A stretch of 64,000 nt of DNA from Yponomeuta sedellus (Eukaryota; Arthropoda; Insecta; Lepidoptera; Yponomeutidae). Positions 1 to 11,260 of this stretch are shown here, piece after piece. The notes below the pieces were generated by a model. The model worked only from the letters and a program-made list of their open reading frames with translations. It had not been told where the DNA came from and ran no database searches. The stretch's first letter is position 1, and every line of letters begins with the position of its first letter. The position numbers and the translations under genes were made by a program. The stretch covers positions 6,047,816 to 6,111,815 of the forward strand of contig OW203729.1 in the NCBI GenBank assembly GCA_934045075.1, written 5' to 3'.

Positions 1-36
1 GGTTTCCTCATGAAGTTTTCCTTCACAGTTAGCGTG
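1..36 (-). repeat. Fragment of tRNA-headed SINE (body)
   Basis: The window opens inside the reverse complement of the conserved SINE body motif GTGAAGGAAAACATC followed by GAGGAAACC, which recurs at about a dozen places here. Only the 5' part of the body is in view. Confidence 0.65.
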
Positions 37-1903
37 TGTTATTTATCATTGTTGATTTTAATTCTTTATATGCGCATGTATATGTGTATGTAATAATAGT
101 ATATAATGGGCGTGCTGTAAATATACCTGTAGATTACGCACGAATTCTTCATTTCTAGCGAGTGTCACACACATGATTTTAATCACAGGATTCACAGGGT
201 ATGATTTTGTGTTATTAAATGTTTATCGTGTGAATCGGCAGTGTTGGTGTAGTCGTTAAGTTCCACATAGATCCCGAACTGAAACAGTCTTAAGTACTCT
301 AACCTACCAGGACGCTGGGTTATTAGGCACCCTATCTTCGTAGTTTTTGAAGCATTCACCAACTGTCAACGAGGCACGATGTCAATTTTATACTAGTTGT
401 CAGGTTGCTATCCACTCGGACAGAAAATACTCCTTGGCCCCGTTATTAATGTTTCTCCGTGCCCCGACAAAATCGTTTGTTACCAAGATATGACTAATCT
501 TGAGTAGGTAAGGGGCTTGTCTTATCTGCTAGGAAAACAAATGACCGCATTTTATATTGCTTTATAGCCTTACCTCTCTACGTTCGCGTACTGCCCATAT
601 AATTTGTATGGGATGCTTGCACGCGAACAAAGGCGTATAATGATGTGATTCGTTGTGAGAAATCGATTATAAAGATTACGTTGAAGTCAGGTTTCAAAAC
701 AAGTGTTTTAATAATGTAATCATGGACTGTCCATAATGTCAAGTCTTCTTCTGGTTACCGCCGCACAGATTTACATCCAGTGTGGTAATCAGCGTAAAAC
801 ATACGTGTAATGTTTTTACTTTTTAATAAAACATTTTGTATTTATTTGTGAAATCATCAATCTGTAAATCTACAATTGGCCAAAGTCCATATAAAAAAAG
901 GCAACTGAGACCATTTTTTTAACAGTTCTTCGACAGATTGTTACGAGTACCAGAAATTGGGGGTTAAACATGGCAACCCAACATTTCCGTCAAATTTAAT
1001 AACTAATCGGTTTTAGATTAGAGCAGGAGTTATTGTTTTTAGAGGGCGGTTTTCCTACACAAATTATATTTAATTTATTTTAACTAGTACGGACACACGC
1101 CGGTTAATAGTTATAAATTATGGATGTTGATGAAAGCAAAGAGATTTGTCAAGTTTTTGGCAAATGGCAGACCCATCTGCCTACTCCTCGGGGATGCAGG
1201 CGTGACTTTATTTTATTTTAATTAACCTGAAATCCACAGCAATACAATGTGTGTTATTCTTCTATGAAAGACGATGATCTACAGAGGGTGCTGGGTAGGC
1301 AGCGTAAAGTAATAAAATGAAAACCTTATATTTTTAGTAATGAGTTCATCCGATTGATCCCAACATTGGTTTATATGAAAATTATGCTCAATTGCTCATC
1401 AATAATTTCATCAGAAAACTGGAGCGGGGTGACGATTTATTTTAAATCTTTCTTCATACCTACATTAAACCTAAATCGCAGGAATCTGATGTCACTTATG
1501 CTAGAGTCGTCCCTTACTATGCTTCATACCAGATTCCGTATTTTATTTCACTATTTTTATCAACAGTTTGTTTATATGAAGGCAAAATGTATATGACACA
1601 AAGTACGTATTTTGCGCCAGCGGGCAAAAACACAAAGTTCAATCTCAAATGGACGCAAAAATCCTATCGTATAAATTCATCGCTTTTCGATATCCAAAGC
1701 CGCTCCCTGCGAAAAAAACCCATTAGTCTTTAGAATAAAGCCGGCGTTATTCTGAGGCCGTGGTCGGTCATATAATGGCATGCCAATCAGTGTTGCCAGA
1801 TCCTGCTTGCCGACATTTCCCATCATGTGTATATTCAATATTACCTGAATGAGACGATTGTTTTAAAGGAGGGTTTTTTTTAATTGTGGGGAATTAATAA
1901 ATA
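37..1903. other. No gene recognised; probable rolled intron 1
   Basis: AT-rich sequence with no coding frame that resembles a known protein, no complete repeat and no tRNA. If the missing first rolled exon is upstream of the window, this is intronic. Confidence 0.4.
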
Positions 1904-2055
1904 GATTCTGACAGTAAGGCCCGCCACAGACTTACAATCTTCCACCAACCCGGACTTGGCCCCCGTGGTGGAGTATGGCCTAACCTACCTGCGATGCAGG
2001 AAGTAGGTAAGTCGTGCCCCAGCAGTGGGGAACATACGAGGGTTGATATCGAAAT
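1904..2055 (+). repeat. 5S-type SINE, 3' part
   Basis: Contains the conserved 3' portion of the family: CTGACAGTAAGGC, ACCCGGACTTGGCC, GTGGTGGAGTATGGCCTAA, the GCGATGCAGGAAG motif, then CAGCAGTGGGG and GGGTTGATATCG at the 3' end. The same order appears in the other copies listed. Confidence 0.75.
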
Positions 2056-2069
2056 AAATAGATAGCTCT

Positions 2070-2109
2070 AACATGGCAAGAATGATATAAATATCATTCT
2101 TGCCATGTT
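2070..2109. repeat. Perfect 19-bp-arm palindrome
   Basis: Two perfectly complementary 19-bp arms (2070-2088 and 2091-2109) are separated by only AA. The arms read AACATGGCAAGAATGATAT and its exact complement. It lies 15 bp downstream of the 3' end of a SINE copy. No repeat family was recognised. Confidence 0.8.
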
Positions 2110-2786
2110 CGTTCTTAAAAAGAAAAAGAATGTGCATGAATATTACATAGTACATAGAAAACGTAGTCTTTGGTACATGCCCGCACTGAGAATCGGACCT
2201 GTTATCAAACCCATATCGCGCAATTATAGAAATAGGAATACAGTAAAAAGCAGATACAAAAACTACAGCAAAAGAAAACTTAACTACAGTCTAGAGAGTA
2301 ACAGAACACGCAATATGTCGACGACATGCAGCGAAAGAGAGTCTCGTGCTCAGTATTAGGCTGTTTTACTTACATGCACGCACATACATTTATAAATTGT
2401 TTATTATAGATACAACTTATTGTCGCCAGTACCCCCAAAAGGGGCATTCGCCTAATCAGGCCATACTGCCTCCGATCCCGATCTGAAACTGACAAAGTAG
2501 ATAGACCCCGTTGGAGCGAACTGAAGCGAAACTTATTTAGGCCACGGATTGTATTAGACTTTCGCACTGTTTATTTATTTGTTAATGCTTTTATTGCTCT
2601 TAAACTTAATGTACTATAGGCGGGCTTAATGCGATAAGTATTGTCTACCAGGCACTGCACTGCAACCGGTTGTTTGGTTTCGTTCGACTTTAAAACGCGT
2701 AGTCGGTCGGATCAAGAGTCCAAGAATAAATTATACATTATTGTGAACTCCACCTCACCACAGTACAAATAAACTTCATAATTATA

Positions 2787-2960
2787 CTTAATTTGTGAAG
2801 TTATGGTAGCAATACCAATCGCTAACTGTGAAGGAAAACATCATGAGGAAACCTGTGTGTCTGAGGTCTTCAAATACCTCGGCGCTTGAAATTGCCAATC
2901 GGCGGTGGTCGCGCGTATGGTTAATTATGCAAATACTCTCTCTTTGACTTGCTAAAATGA
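2787..2960 (+). repeat. tRNA-headed SINE, body with tail type 1
   Basis: Contains the body motif CTAACTGTGAAGGAAAACATC, then GAGGAAACCTG, TTCAAATACCTC, GCGCTTGAAATTGCCAATC and a GGCGGTGG segment. The tRNA-like head is missing, so this is a 5'-truncated copy. Confidence 0.7.
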
Positions 2961-3704
2961 AAGGAATCGGGACGATAAATTTAACCAAAACAATAACTGT
3001 GTTACATTTATCGCAGTATAAAGCACAAAAGCTCAAGCTGCATGGCAAAGCCGAGTCGAGCGTTTTGAGGATCTAAAATGTCAAAATTTGACAACGTGTA
3101 CAAACCAATGGTGGTGGTGTAGTGGTAAGTCGTGACTTTCGACATACGAATGCGCGACACGCGTCGTCATGATAATAATAATATATGGTCCCCAAGTTTT
3201 AAGCCGCGTTTCCACAGTATAAAGACCTAAATATAAACTTACTTTTTCAAGGTTTAACTTAGGAAATTAACATCGTAAGGGCACCTAATTGCTTTATAAT
3301 TACACGTTGCTAGGTTTGCTCCGCTTTGCGAGGGGGCAATGAGTAGCGTTTTCCGCAACCAATTAAAGCTTAAAAGTCTGAAATTAAATGTCCGTGTACC
3401 CCATTTCCGTGGATTCCTAACTCAGACTTATCTCAGCCGCGGCTTTCAGGTAAGCCCGCGAGAAGTGTTGCTCAAAATTTTATGCAGGAAATAAATTCCG
3501 CTATGCGGCACTCGGAAATGGGCAATCTGAGGTGTGGACGACGGCTATAACAGGTCATTAAAGGCTCCCCAACCAGGTCAAGCCAGCATTGTGACGTCAG
3601 CAATATTAGGCGTGACGGTTTTCCTACACCCCGCCTGGCAACATCCAATTGCGCGTAATAGGCGCTATTTGTGCAGAATTGTTGATAGTTTGATTACTTT
3701 TTAA

Positions 3705-3912
3705 TAACATAACATTTACATACAGGCACATACATTGCTTCTGGCCCACACACTAGGATACCTTGTGTCGTGGGAACCAGAAACAACGGCATCACAAACA
3801 TGTAAACATGCAAGACCTGGGGTTTTTTGTCCCCAGACGGGGATCCAACCCGGGACCTCATGCATGGTAGGCAGATGCTGTGCCGCTGCGCCACAGAGGC
3901 CGTCCGTAATAG
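3705..3912 (-). repeat. SINE with tRNA-like head (GTGGTAGCGC family)
   Basis: Read on the minus strand, a degraded tRNA-like head (GGCGCAG and GGTAGGCAG region, then a CCCGGGTT B-box-like site) is followed by CCCCAGGTCTTGCATG and a body that contains GTTCCCACGACACAAGGTATCC. The same order is seen at 17055-17290 (+) and 45148-45355 (-). Confidence 0.7.
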
Positions 3913-3959
3913 TAATATCATTATTCCACACAATACAATAACTTGAATACACATCCGCC

Positions 3960-4744
3960 TCTTTTTCGAATTAATTGATAACTTTTTAATTTCAACCTAA
4001 CCTAACCTTTCTTATATAACCAGGAGAATGTGTTTAATAATCTGTCTTCCCTCAGACATGGTTCGCACCACACAAATGCGAAATTTACAAAAGTCATTGC
4101 CGAAAATGTTATGATGTTATATTACATCACATTCACTTTCCCCGGGCGGTATTTCATTAAACTTATGGCAACAAAAAGCTTCAGATATTTCAGATTGTTA
4201 TTCGACATAATGTTTCATGTAATAAAACAATTTAGACACGTTGTCGTCTACTCACTCGAGTTGTTAATTGAGTTGATACGATTATGATAACGGATACGTG
4301 CTTACTCTATTTTGGCTCTAAAGTATTACATGTACATATATACAAATTTTACTAACAACATATGCATAGTTTTATCCAAACTAAAGTTATACAATACAAT
4401 ATACCTCCATGATTTACTTATACACTCTCCTCTATAATTTTAATTTGAAAGAATATTTTAATTCAAGTCTTGTCTATTCTCGTGATTTTTAGGATCGCCA
4501 TCTAAATAATACTTTGCTTACTGCCAATCCACAACAGTCACAGTTTGTATTCAAATTTTCCACATAGCGCTCTCAGAATGAATCTCATTTTGTGAATATT
4601 TCGTCAATTTATTTACAGCAAATAACGGGCCAAATTGTAAACGTGTAACGAACGTCACAGCGACGCCCCCTATAAAACAGGCCTCAATGTTGCTTCCCAT
4701 CAAATGTATATTTTCTACAAAGTTACGCAGGTAACCCATTTTTA
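3960..4744. other. No feature recognised
   Basis: AT-rich DNA without recognisable coding or repeat structure. Confidence 0.4.
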
Positions 4745-5450
4745 GGGTTCCGTGCCTCGAAAGGAAAAAGGAAATCCTTATAAGATCATTTTGTAGTCCG
4801 TTCGTCCGTCCCTATGACCGTCCGTTCGTCTATCCGTCGGTCTGTTTGTGATGACCCTTTATCTCGGAAACGCGTGAAGGTATCGAGTTGAAATGAAAAC
4901 TGTATACTCTGGTCTGCAGTTCCTTAAAGTTGGGAAAAATATCAATCTTCTAAATTAATGTAAAAAAGAGTTACGGCCGCAAGAGAAGTGACGTCGCAAA
5001 AAAACATATATTTCGATACTCAAGGGAATCAAAATTCATAGGGTACTTCCAATTAACCTAGAGCTATACAATTTGGCACGTATTATCGTGTTATATTACA
5101 AAAAACTTGTTAACGTACTAGTTTACTTTGTGTTTCGTGTCATTATGGATAAATTTCTTCTTTCTTAAAATACACTTGTACCTAATACAACCATAAGAAA
5201 AAAATATTCTTTGAAGTCCGTGAACAGCTCGGAAGTCCATTAAAGTTGTGAAAAATGCTATCTTTTAAGTTACCGTTAAAGAAGTAACGGCCGCAAAGAG
5301 AAGTTGTGCCGCGAAAAAACGTATATTTCGACACTCAAGGGAATTAAAAGTCCGTGAAAATCTCGGAAAAAAACTTCGAGACCTACCTACAATTTGTATG
5401 AATCCTCGGCGCGCCAGTCCAACTCGCACTTGCCCGGTTTTTATGTTGGC
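4745..5450 (+). repeat. Interspersed repeat (GGGTTCCG ... CTCGCACTTG)
   Basis: Starts AGGGTTCCGTGCCTCGAAAG, has a (TCCG/TCTG)n segment at about 4797-4850 and ends ACTCGCACTTGCCCGGTTTTT. A related copy lies at 35826-36160, with fragments at 7080-7132, 19715-19980 and 31000-31200. No protein is encoded. The family is common in Lepidoptera but I cannot place it in a class. An internal partial duplication is visible: the GGCCGCAAGAGAAGT and ATATTTCGA motifs occur near 4975 and again near 5290. Confidence 0.6.
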
Positions 5451-5469
5451 ATGACAAGGTCGCACTTGG

Positions 5470-7079
5470 CGTCTGCCTCGAAAATAAGGCGTAAGATGTT
5501 ACGTGCTTGCCTGTAAGGTTACCAGACATCACATCGGAAGTTGACGATATCTTGGCGGAGTGTCTTTGTCTGGTACCACCAGCAAGCTAACCTAATTTAA
5601 TCGGTGAGAGTAGTGACACGGATACCTTACTTACAAATGTGCAGTTGACAGCTGGTCAACCTTATTATTTCTATACAATTTGAACCTTAATGTGAGTACA
5701 GTGGAGTGAGTCCAATTACTACTGTCTAATTTTGTAGAGCATCATTTTGAAACAAAACTTCTCCGCATATTCTGTCAATGGGAGTTTGTTTTTTTAGGTA
5801 CTAATTCGTGAGTATAACATATAATATATTAATAAAAGAAAAAAAAACTGATAATGTACAATAAAATTAGGGATGTTTTGTTTTTAACTATTAGAACAAA
5901 TTAGTTACCAATAATTCCGAAGATGGCGCTAAACTGACTACGTTACTAGCCATGCGATCAGATTTGCCATTTTTTCTTTTCCTTGTTACCTAATTTCAAA
6001 ATGTGATGTTATGTAACAATAACGTAAGGTTTATTTTATAATCTCAAATTAAATCCAAATAAAGGTTTAAAAAAATTTAACAATGTAAAATAATAGTAGA
6101 ATAATAGTTTAAATAATAAAAAATGCCTAAATCTGAAAAAAAAAAACAACTGTAAAGTGCGTGACGGGCCACTCGCAGTGTGGTGTTCCGTAGAAGGGTT
6201 TTTTTACCTGCCGTACTACGATATTTACCTTTTTTAGGTTATAAGTTGCCGCCTGTTACGCGTTAATTTATATAGCCTACTTAGCCGTAATATTTTTCCT
6301 TTTTAATTACATACTATCTTGACTTCTTTTTCCTTTTTAGGTAACCATTTAGCCGGGAGTGAGTGGTACGCCCTACCCTAGCAAAAATTGCGCATATACC
6401 TAAGCTTAGTTTCGCAAACGGATCCCTTTTCATTCACTCACAATATTTTTAAACGATCAATACCCCACACTATGGTGCAGGCCAGAAAAAAATGCATCCC
6501 TAATTTGGTTAGGGAAGTAACTTTTAACTGAGCAAATTTTTGGTTTTAATTTTAACCTGTCGTTTTATCGGCTTAAGTCTTTCTGGTACAGAAATTTGGA
6601 TTCCTAAAGTGTTTAGTTTGCAGCGTGTTAAATGTAAATAATAAATTAAATTTGCTAAATGTTGCATTCCTAAAATATTGGGTTTGTAATCCTTTAAAGC
6701 ATTGGGCCGCCAGAAAATTTCTTGTACTTTCAATTAAAAATATCAATAAATTCCTATATTATCTTTATCTAGTCAAAATAAAGAAGAAGAAAAATTATAC
6801 ATTTATGGATCTCAACCTTATCACAAATTCAACATATTGCAAAACTAATAAATCCAGCGTTTTGGGACTTACATATTTCGGAATTTCAACTTTATGAGAA
6901 TTATTTTGCATTATTTATTTATTTTGCAATGTTCTTCTTTATCAGAAATAAAAACATTGCAAAATAAGTATAAAAATTGCGTTTTGGGAATTTACACATT
7001 TTGGGATATCAAATTCCAGTTTTCTAGTATATTATGCTAAGTCGCGGATAGACCGACAAGAGGACAGACATACAGGGGA
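5470..7079. other. No feature recognised
   Basis: AT-rich DNA with many short A and T runs. No coding similarity and no repeat family identified. Confidence 0.35.
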
Positions 7080-7182
7080 ACGGACATGGCCAAACGATAA
7101 AGGTTCCTCGTTGACTACGGAACCCTAAAAATGGCTTTCACTAAGTAAACGTTTAGTTTTTATAAACATTTATTTATTTTAA

Positions 7183-7330
7183 CATATTTTAAACTTTCGC
7201 GACTTGTACACATAGTTAGAATATTTTCAGTCTTCTCGTGACCACGATGACTGTAACGTCGTCGAAACGTCGAGGTAAAATAGCAATAAATTACTACGCG
7301 ATTAAGCCCCGAAAATATTCTAACTATTTA
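7183..7330. repeat. Fold-back MITE with GAAACGTCG core
   Basis: The segment contains TTTAAACTTTCGCGACTTG, GTTAGAATATTTTC, the motif GTCGTCGAAACGTCGAGG and GAAAATATTCTAACT. The GTTAGAATATTTTC and GAAAATATTCTAAC ends are inverted repeats. A related copy in the opposite orientation lies at 15072-15215. Confidence 0.6.
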
Positions 7331-7560
7331 TTTCTTTATTTCAATTCAATTGAATATACAGGCCGACTTAGTATATAAGAGAACGTCGTCGCCTCTAAAT
7401 CCTTTAGTGTTATACCAACTGAAATAATTTAATGGACACTTGACGTAATCGCCCACTTCAGTGTAGTAGTAATCATATTGGAGTTGAGAATATTTTGAGA
7501 AGGGCTTTTAATTCATTTATATGAAGTTACTCGAGTATGATATTCGTATATTTAATCAAC

Positions 7561-7660
7561 AATTGTATGTCCCCACTACTAGGGCACAGGTCCCTTCCTG
7601 CATCGCAGTAAGTTTAGGCCATACTCCACCACGGGGGCCAAGCCCGGGTTGGTGGATTGG
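7561..7660 (-). repeat. 5S-type SINE, 3' part
   Basis: Reverse complement of the conserved family segment: CTGCATCGCAG, GGCCATACTCCACCACGGGG and CCCGGGTTGGTGGA are all present. Confidence 0.75.
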
Positions 7661-8000
7661 AATATATATTTACACGTTATAGAATAATCTTTACTGTACA
7701 ACAGAATACATAACACTCTTTTATTCTTGTAAATTCTCGGCACTATAGGTCTATTTATCAACTATTGTAATTTATTCGTTGTAAAAAGTCACATACAATC
7801 AAATTACATTAAACTAAGAAAATTAAGAAATAATAATTATAACAATAAAAAAAAATATAATATGTAATATTATAATTGTTACTTACTTTTCCTATAATGA
7901 CTGATTGTTCCCAAACTAAAAGAAAACAAGAAAAATATATTATATATTGCCTAGGAAAGTTGTGTCTCGATAAACAAAGATATAGATCTTATATCTATCT

Positions 8001-8180
8001 TCTATAATATAAAAATGAATCCCCGAATGTGTTGGTAAGCGCAAATCTCGAGAGCAGTTGAACCAATTTCGCTAATTCTTTTTTTAGAATATTCCTTGAA
8101 GGACGAGGATGGTTGTTACGGAGAGAAAAAAAAATTAAGAATCGACTGTTAGGCGTTACAAAGTTCGCTGGGTCAGCTAG
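8001..8180 (+). mobile_element. Short non-autonomous Helitron, copy 1 of a tandem pair
   Basis: Begins TCTATAATATAAAAATGAAT and ends GGGTCAGCTAG followed by T, matching the TC...CTAG ends and A/T insertion habit of Helitrons. A short hairpin-like ACAAAGTTCGC segment precedes the end. The body (GTGTTGGTAAGCGCAAATCTC, TAGAATATTCCTTGAAG, TCGACTGTTAG) matches the next copy and the one at 44340-44612. Confidence 0.75.
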
Positions 8181-8365
8181 TATAATATAAAAATGAATCG
8201 CTAAATGTGTTGGTAAGCGCAAATCTCGGGAGCAGTTGAACCGATTTCGCTGATTGTTTTTTTAGAATATTCCTTGAAGTTCGAGGATGGTTCTTACGGC
8301 GAAAAAAGTAAAAAAATATTAAAGAATCGACTGTTGGGAGGTACGAAGTTCCCTGGGTCAGCTAG
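8181..8365 (+). mobile_element. Short non-autonomous Helitron, copy 2 of a tandem pair
   Basis: Starts with TATAATATAAAAATG directly after the CTAG of copy 1 and ends GGGTCAGCTAG at 8365. The body is colinear with copy 1 with scattered differences (for example AAAAAAGTAAAAAAATATT replacing a shorter A-run). The leading TC is absent, as expected if the two units are fused head to tail. Confidence 0.72.
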
Positions 8366-8845
8366 GTTTACATAAAAACAAGAAATCAAAGGTGTATTAC
8401 ATTAAATATCATTTACGTCTATTAAATTAAATATGATTTGATTAACGGTATCAGAGGAATATCGCCTAACCTGAGTGATTGCTCCTACCAAAGCGCCACA
8501 GTGCGATTTATTTACATTCTTACATTCTTGTGTTTATATTATTCTAGAAGAAAAACATAACAAAAACGTAATTTTATGTGACTACTACCATAACTAGACT
8601 ATCTAGTAGCCTGTATTTATGGTTAGTAGGCCCGTGCATCTTGCAAAAGGCGGAATTTAGTGTTGGCCCTCTCGCTACTTGTGTTTGCAACACATTAATT
8701 TCAATCTGACCGCCTTTGTTGCCAGGCCCGTCGCGCGCGCTATCATCACTCTGAATTCCTCATTTATATAGGCCACCAAAATTGGTAAAGGTCGAAAAAA
8801 GCTGTCCCTAAATGCAAATATATATTTTGGTTGAGGCAAATAGTA

Positions 8846-9093
8846 AGGGCGCTTCCGTGCTTCTCAAGGCACGTTAAGCCGTTGGTGCGGCTGTCATGTA
8901 ATAGCAGTCGTTAAGCCGTGTCAGATGCCTCATGGGCAGCTTGATTGATAACTTCTGACAGTAAGGCACGCCACTGTCTTACAATCCTCCACCAACCCGG
9001 ACTTGGCTCCCGTGGTGGAGTATGGCCTAACCTTTCTGCGATGTAGGAAGAGACCCGTGCCCCAGCAGTGGGGACACACAAGGGTTGATATCG
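8846..9093 (+). repeat. 5S-type SINE, long copy lacking the 5S head
   Basis: Contains CGTGCTTCTCAAGGCACG, TTAAGCCGTTGGTGCGGCTG, GCAGTCGTTAAGCCGTGTCAG, CTGACAGTAAGGCACGCCAC, the GTGGTGGAGTATGGCC segment and a 3' end in GGGTTGATATCG. It ends about 85 bp before a mariner. Confidence 0.78.
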
Positions 9094-9178
9094 AAATAGT
9101 AAATAAGGGTTTAATTTCAAAGTCATGTGCTCGCGTTTTACCTATTAATAACAGACAGCTCTGCCGAGAGTGCAGATA

Positions 9179-10464
9179 CATAGGCTGCTACTTATGTATG
9201 CGGAATCTGGGATTCCAATAATTTTAAACGCAATGTCTGACCTCCATGGTCAAATTCGTTCTTTTTTTAAATACTGACCGCTAATATTATTCTCTTATAT
9301 ACGTTAGTGTTTTGTTTTTGTTGGGTTTAAAATGTCATATCGCTGAAAAAATTGAACTCGTGAAAATATTCGTGCTATGATTTATTACGATTTTCGACGT
9401 GGTTTAATACAACAACAGTGCGTAGATCAATTAACTTCGACTTTTGGTGGTGAAGCTCCATCAAAAACGACTGTGTATCACTGGTTTAGTGAGTTTAATC
9501 GCAAGCGCAGTAAGCTCACGGACGAAGTTAAAGAAGGTCGCCCGAAATCGGTGGTTGTGCCACAAAATATTGAAGCTGTGCGAAAACTAATAATGCAAGA
9601 CCGCCATGTTACGTATCGCGAAATAGAGGCTATTCTGGGCATATGTATGACGAGCATTCATAGGATATTACACGAACATTTGTCTGTAAAAAAAATTTGT
9701 TCGCGTTGGATCCCGCACAACTTAACTCTGGATCAAAAAGATTCTCGCGTCGAATGGTGCAAGAAAACCTTAAAAAAATTCAACGGAGGCGACTCAAAAT
9801 CTGTTTATAATATCTACGTAGGTGACGAATCCTGGATCTACGCGTACGATCCCGAAACTAAACAACAATCAACAGTTTGGGTGTTTCAAAATGAGCCGAA
9901 CCCTACGAAAGTGGCTCGTGCAAAAAGCACTGTAGAGCAAATGGTGGCCTGCTTTTTTGGTATTAATGGCCATGTGGCTACAATACCACTGGAGAATCGC
10001 AGAACGGTTAATTCAGAGTGGTACACGACCTTTTGTTTGCCGGAAGTATTTGAAGAAATACGCCAAAACAACCAGCGACGCAGAATCATACTTCACCATG
10101 ACAATGCCAGCTGTCATATTTCTCAGGAAACAACTACATTTTTGGATGGTCAAAAAATAGAATTGATGGGTCATCCACCGTACAGCCCTGATTTGGCTCC
10201 CAATGATTTCTATTTATTCTCAAATGTAAAGAATAAATTACGTGGTCAACGATTTTCGACCCGTGAAGATGCCGTAGATGCGTTCAAACAGCTCGTTTTG
10301 GAGATACCTCAATCAGAGTGGAAAAAGTGTTTTACAAATTGGTTTCATCGAATGCAAAAGTGCATCGATCATAGTGGAGAATACTTTGAAAAACAATAAA
10401 AGCATATTTAGCCATATACATTTGTTTATTTTTTCTATTCCGCATACATAAGTAGCAGCCCTCG
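9179..10464 (+). mobile_element. mariner transposon, 1286 bp, with TIRs and TA duplication
   Basis: TA dinucleotides at 9177-9178 and 10465-10466 flank 28-bp inverted repeats (9179-9206 and 10437-10464). The inner 24 bases of the repeats are a perfect match; the mismatches lie in the outermost few bases. The interior is filled by one transposase frame. Length and TA target are typical of mariner. The TIR begins CGAGGGCTGC at the better end, like many insect mariners. Confidence 0.93.
9377..10399 (+). CDS. mariner transposase, D,D34D type
   Basis: The 340-residue frame covers nearly the full mariner transposase length. An N-terminal paired-like helix-turn-helix region (residues about 1-110, with TVYHWFSEFNR and EGRPKS and a second HTH at VTYREIEAILGI) precedes the catalytic domain. 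The triad is visible: Asp in GDESWIYAYDPE, Asp in HHDNASCH and Asp in PYSPDLAPND, with 34 residues between the last two, the mariner signature. The WVPH-like linker appears as RWIPHNLT. Upstream an ATG at about 9332 is in frame but is followed by TGA and, three codons later, another TGA, so the true N terminus has probably decayed and 9377 is only the next Met. The frame is otherwise open. Whether this truncated form is active is unknown. Confidence 0.93.
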   Translation: MIYYDFRRGLIQQQCVDQLTSTFGGEAPSKTTVYHWFSEFNRKRSKLTDEVKEGRPKSVVVPQNIEAVRKLIMQDRHVTYREIEAILGICMTSIHRILHEHLSVKKICSRWIPHNLTLDQKDSRVEWCKKTLKKFNGGDSKSVYNIYVGDESWIYAYDPETKQQSTVWVFQNEPNPTKVARAKSTVEQMVACFFGINGHVATIPLENRRTVNSEWYTTFCLPEVFEEIRQNNQRRRIILHHDNASCHISQETTTFLDGQKIELMGHPPYSPDLAPNDFYLFSNVKNKLRGQRFSTREDAVDAFKQLVLEIPQSEWKKCFTNWFHRMQKCIDHSGEYFEKQ

Positions 10465-10466
10465 TA

Positions 10467-11064
10467 GTATATCGTTACTGCTAATTAAGTACGACGGTAT
10501 CATAACATGCACTCACCGCAATCACGAGAACGACGAGTTGAAGTGTGATTATTCTCGAAACACTCACTGAGATTATATATTAAGAAAATAGTTACTTCCC
10601 TCTCTCACTCTCTCTGATGTCAAAAAATCTTTCCATATCGGATTTTCAAAGTCTACTTCTTTCAAAGTCTATATTGCATTGCTTAAATTCCAAAAGCAAA
10701 GTCGTATGGTAGATAAAATGAGATCGTTATGCCAACGTTATTTTGCAGTGATACCATCCAAGGGGTCCTGGATTCCGGGATATCCATTGGTTTAGAGTTA
10801 GTTACTTGAGATTTCCGTACTTAGCCTCATAGTTGAGCTATTTTAGTTTATTTCATCTCTGGTTACGAGGTTACGGTGTGTATTGACTGTTTTAAAGAAT
10901 CGGTTTTTTTTAAATAGGATCGTTATTTATTAAGATTGTTATTAAAACACTGCTTAAATATATGCTCATTTCTTGTACCCTATGAAACTCGCGCAAACAT
11001 GACGAATCGATTGAGATATTATTTGTCAAAATACGACTAGTGGTTAATAAGTCACGAACATAGA
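10467..11064. other. No feature recognised
   Basis: AT-rich DNA between the mariner and a microsatellite, with a short TCTC run near 10600. Nothing else supported. Confidence 0.4.
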
Positions 11065-11260
11065 ATACATACATACATACATACATACATACATACATAC
11101 ATACATACATACATACATACATACATACATACATACATACATACATACATACATACATACATACATACATACATACATACATACATACATACATACATAC
11201 ATACATACATACATACATACATACATACATACATACATACATACATACATACATACATAC
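11065..11260. repeat. (ATAC)n microsatellite, about 49 units
   Basis: An uninterrupted ATAC/CATA tetranucleotide array of about 196 bp. The long MYVC-repeat frames on the minus strand are by-products of this array and not genes. Confidence 0.98.
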
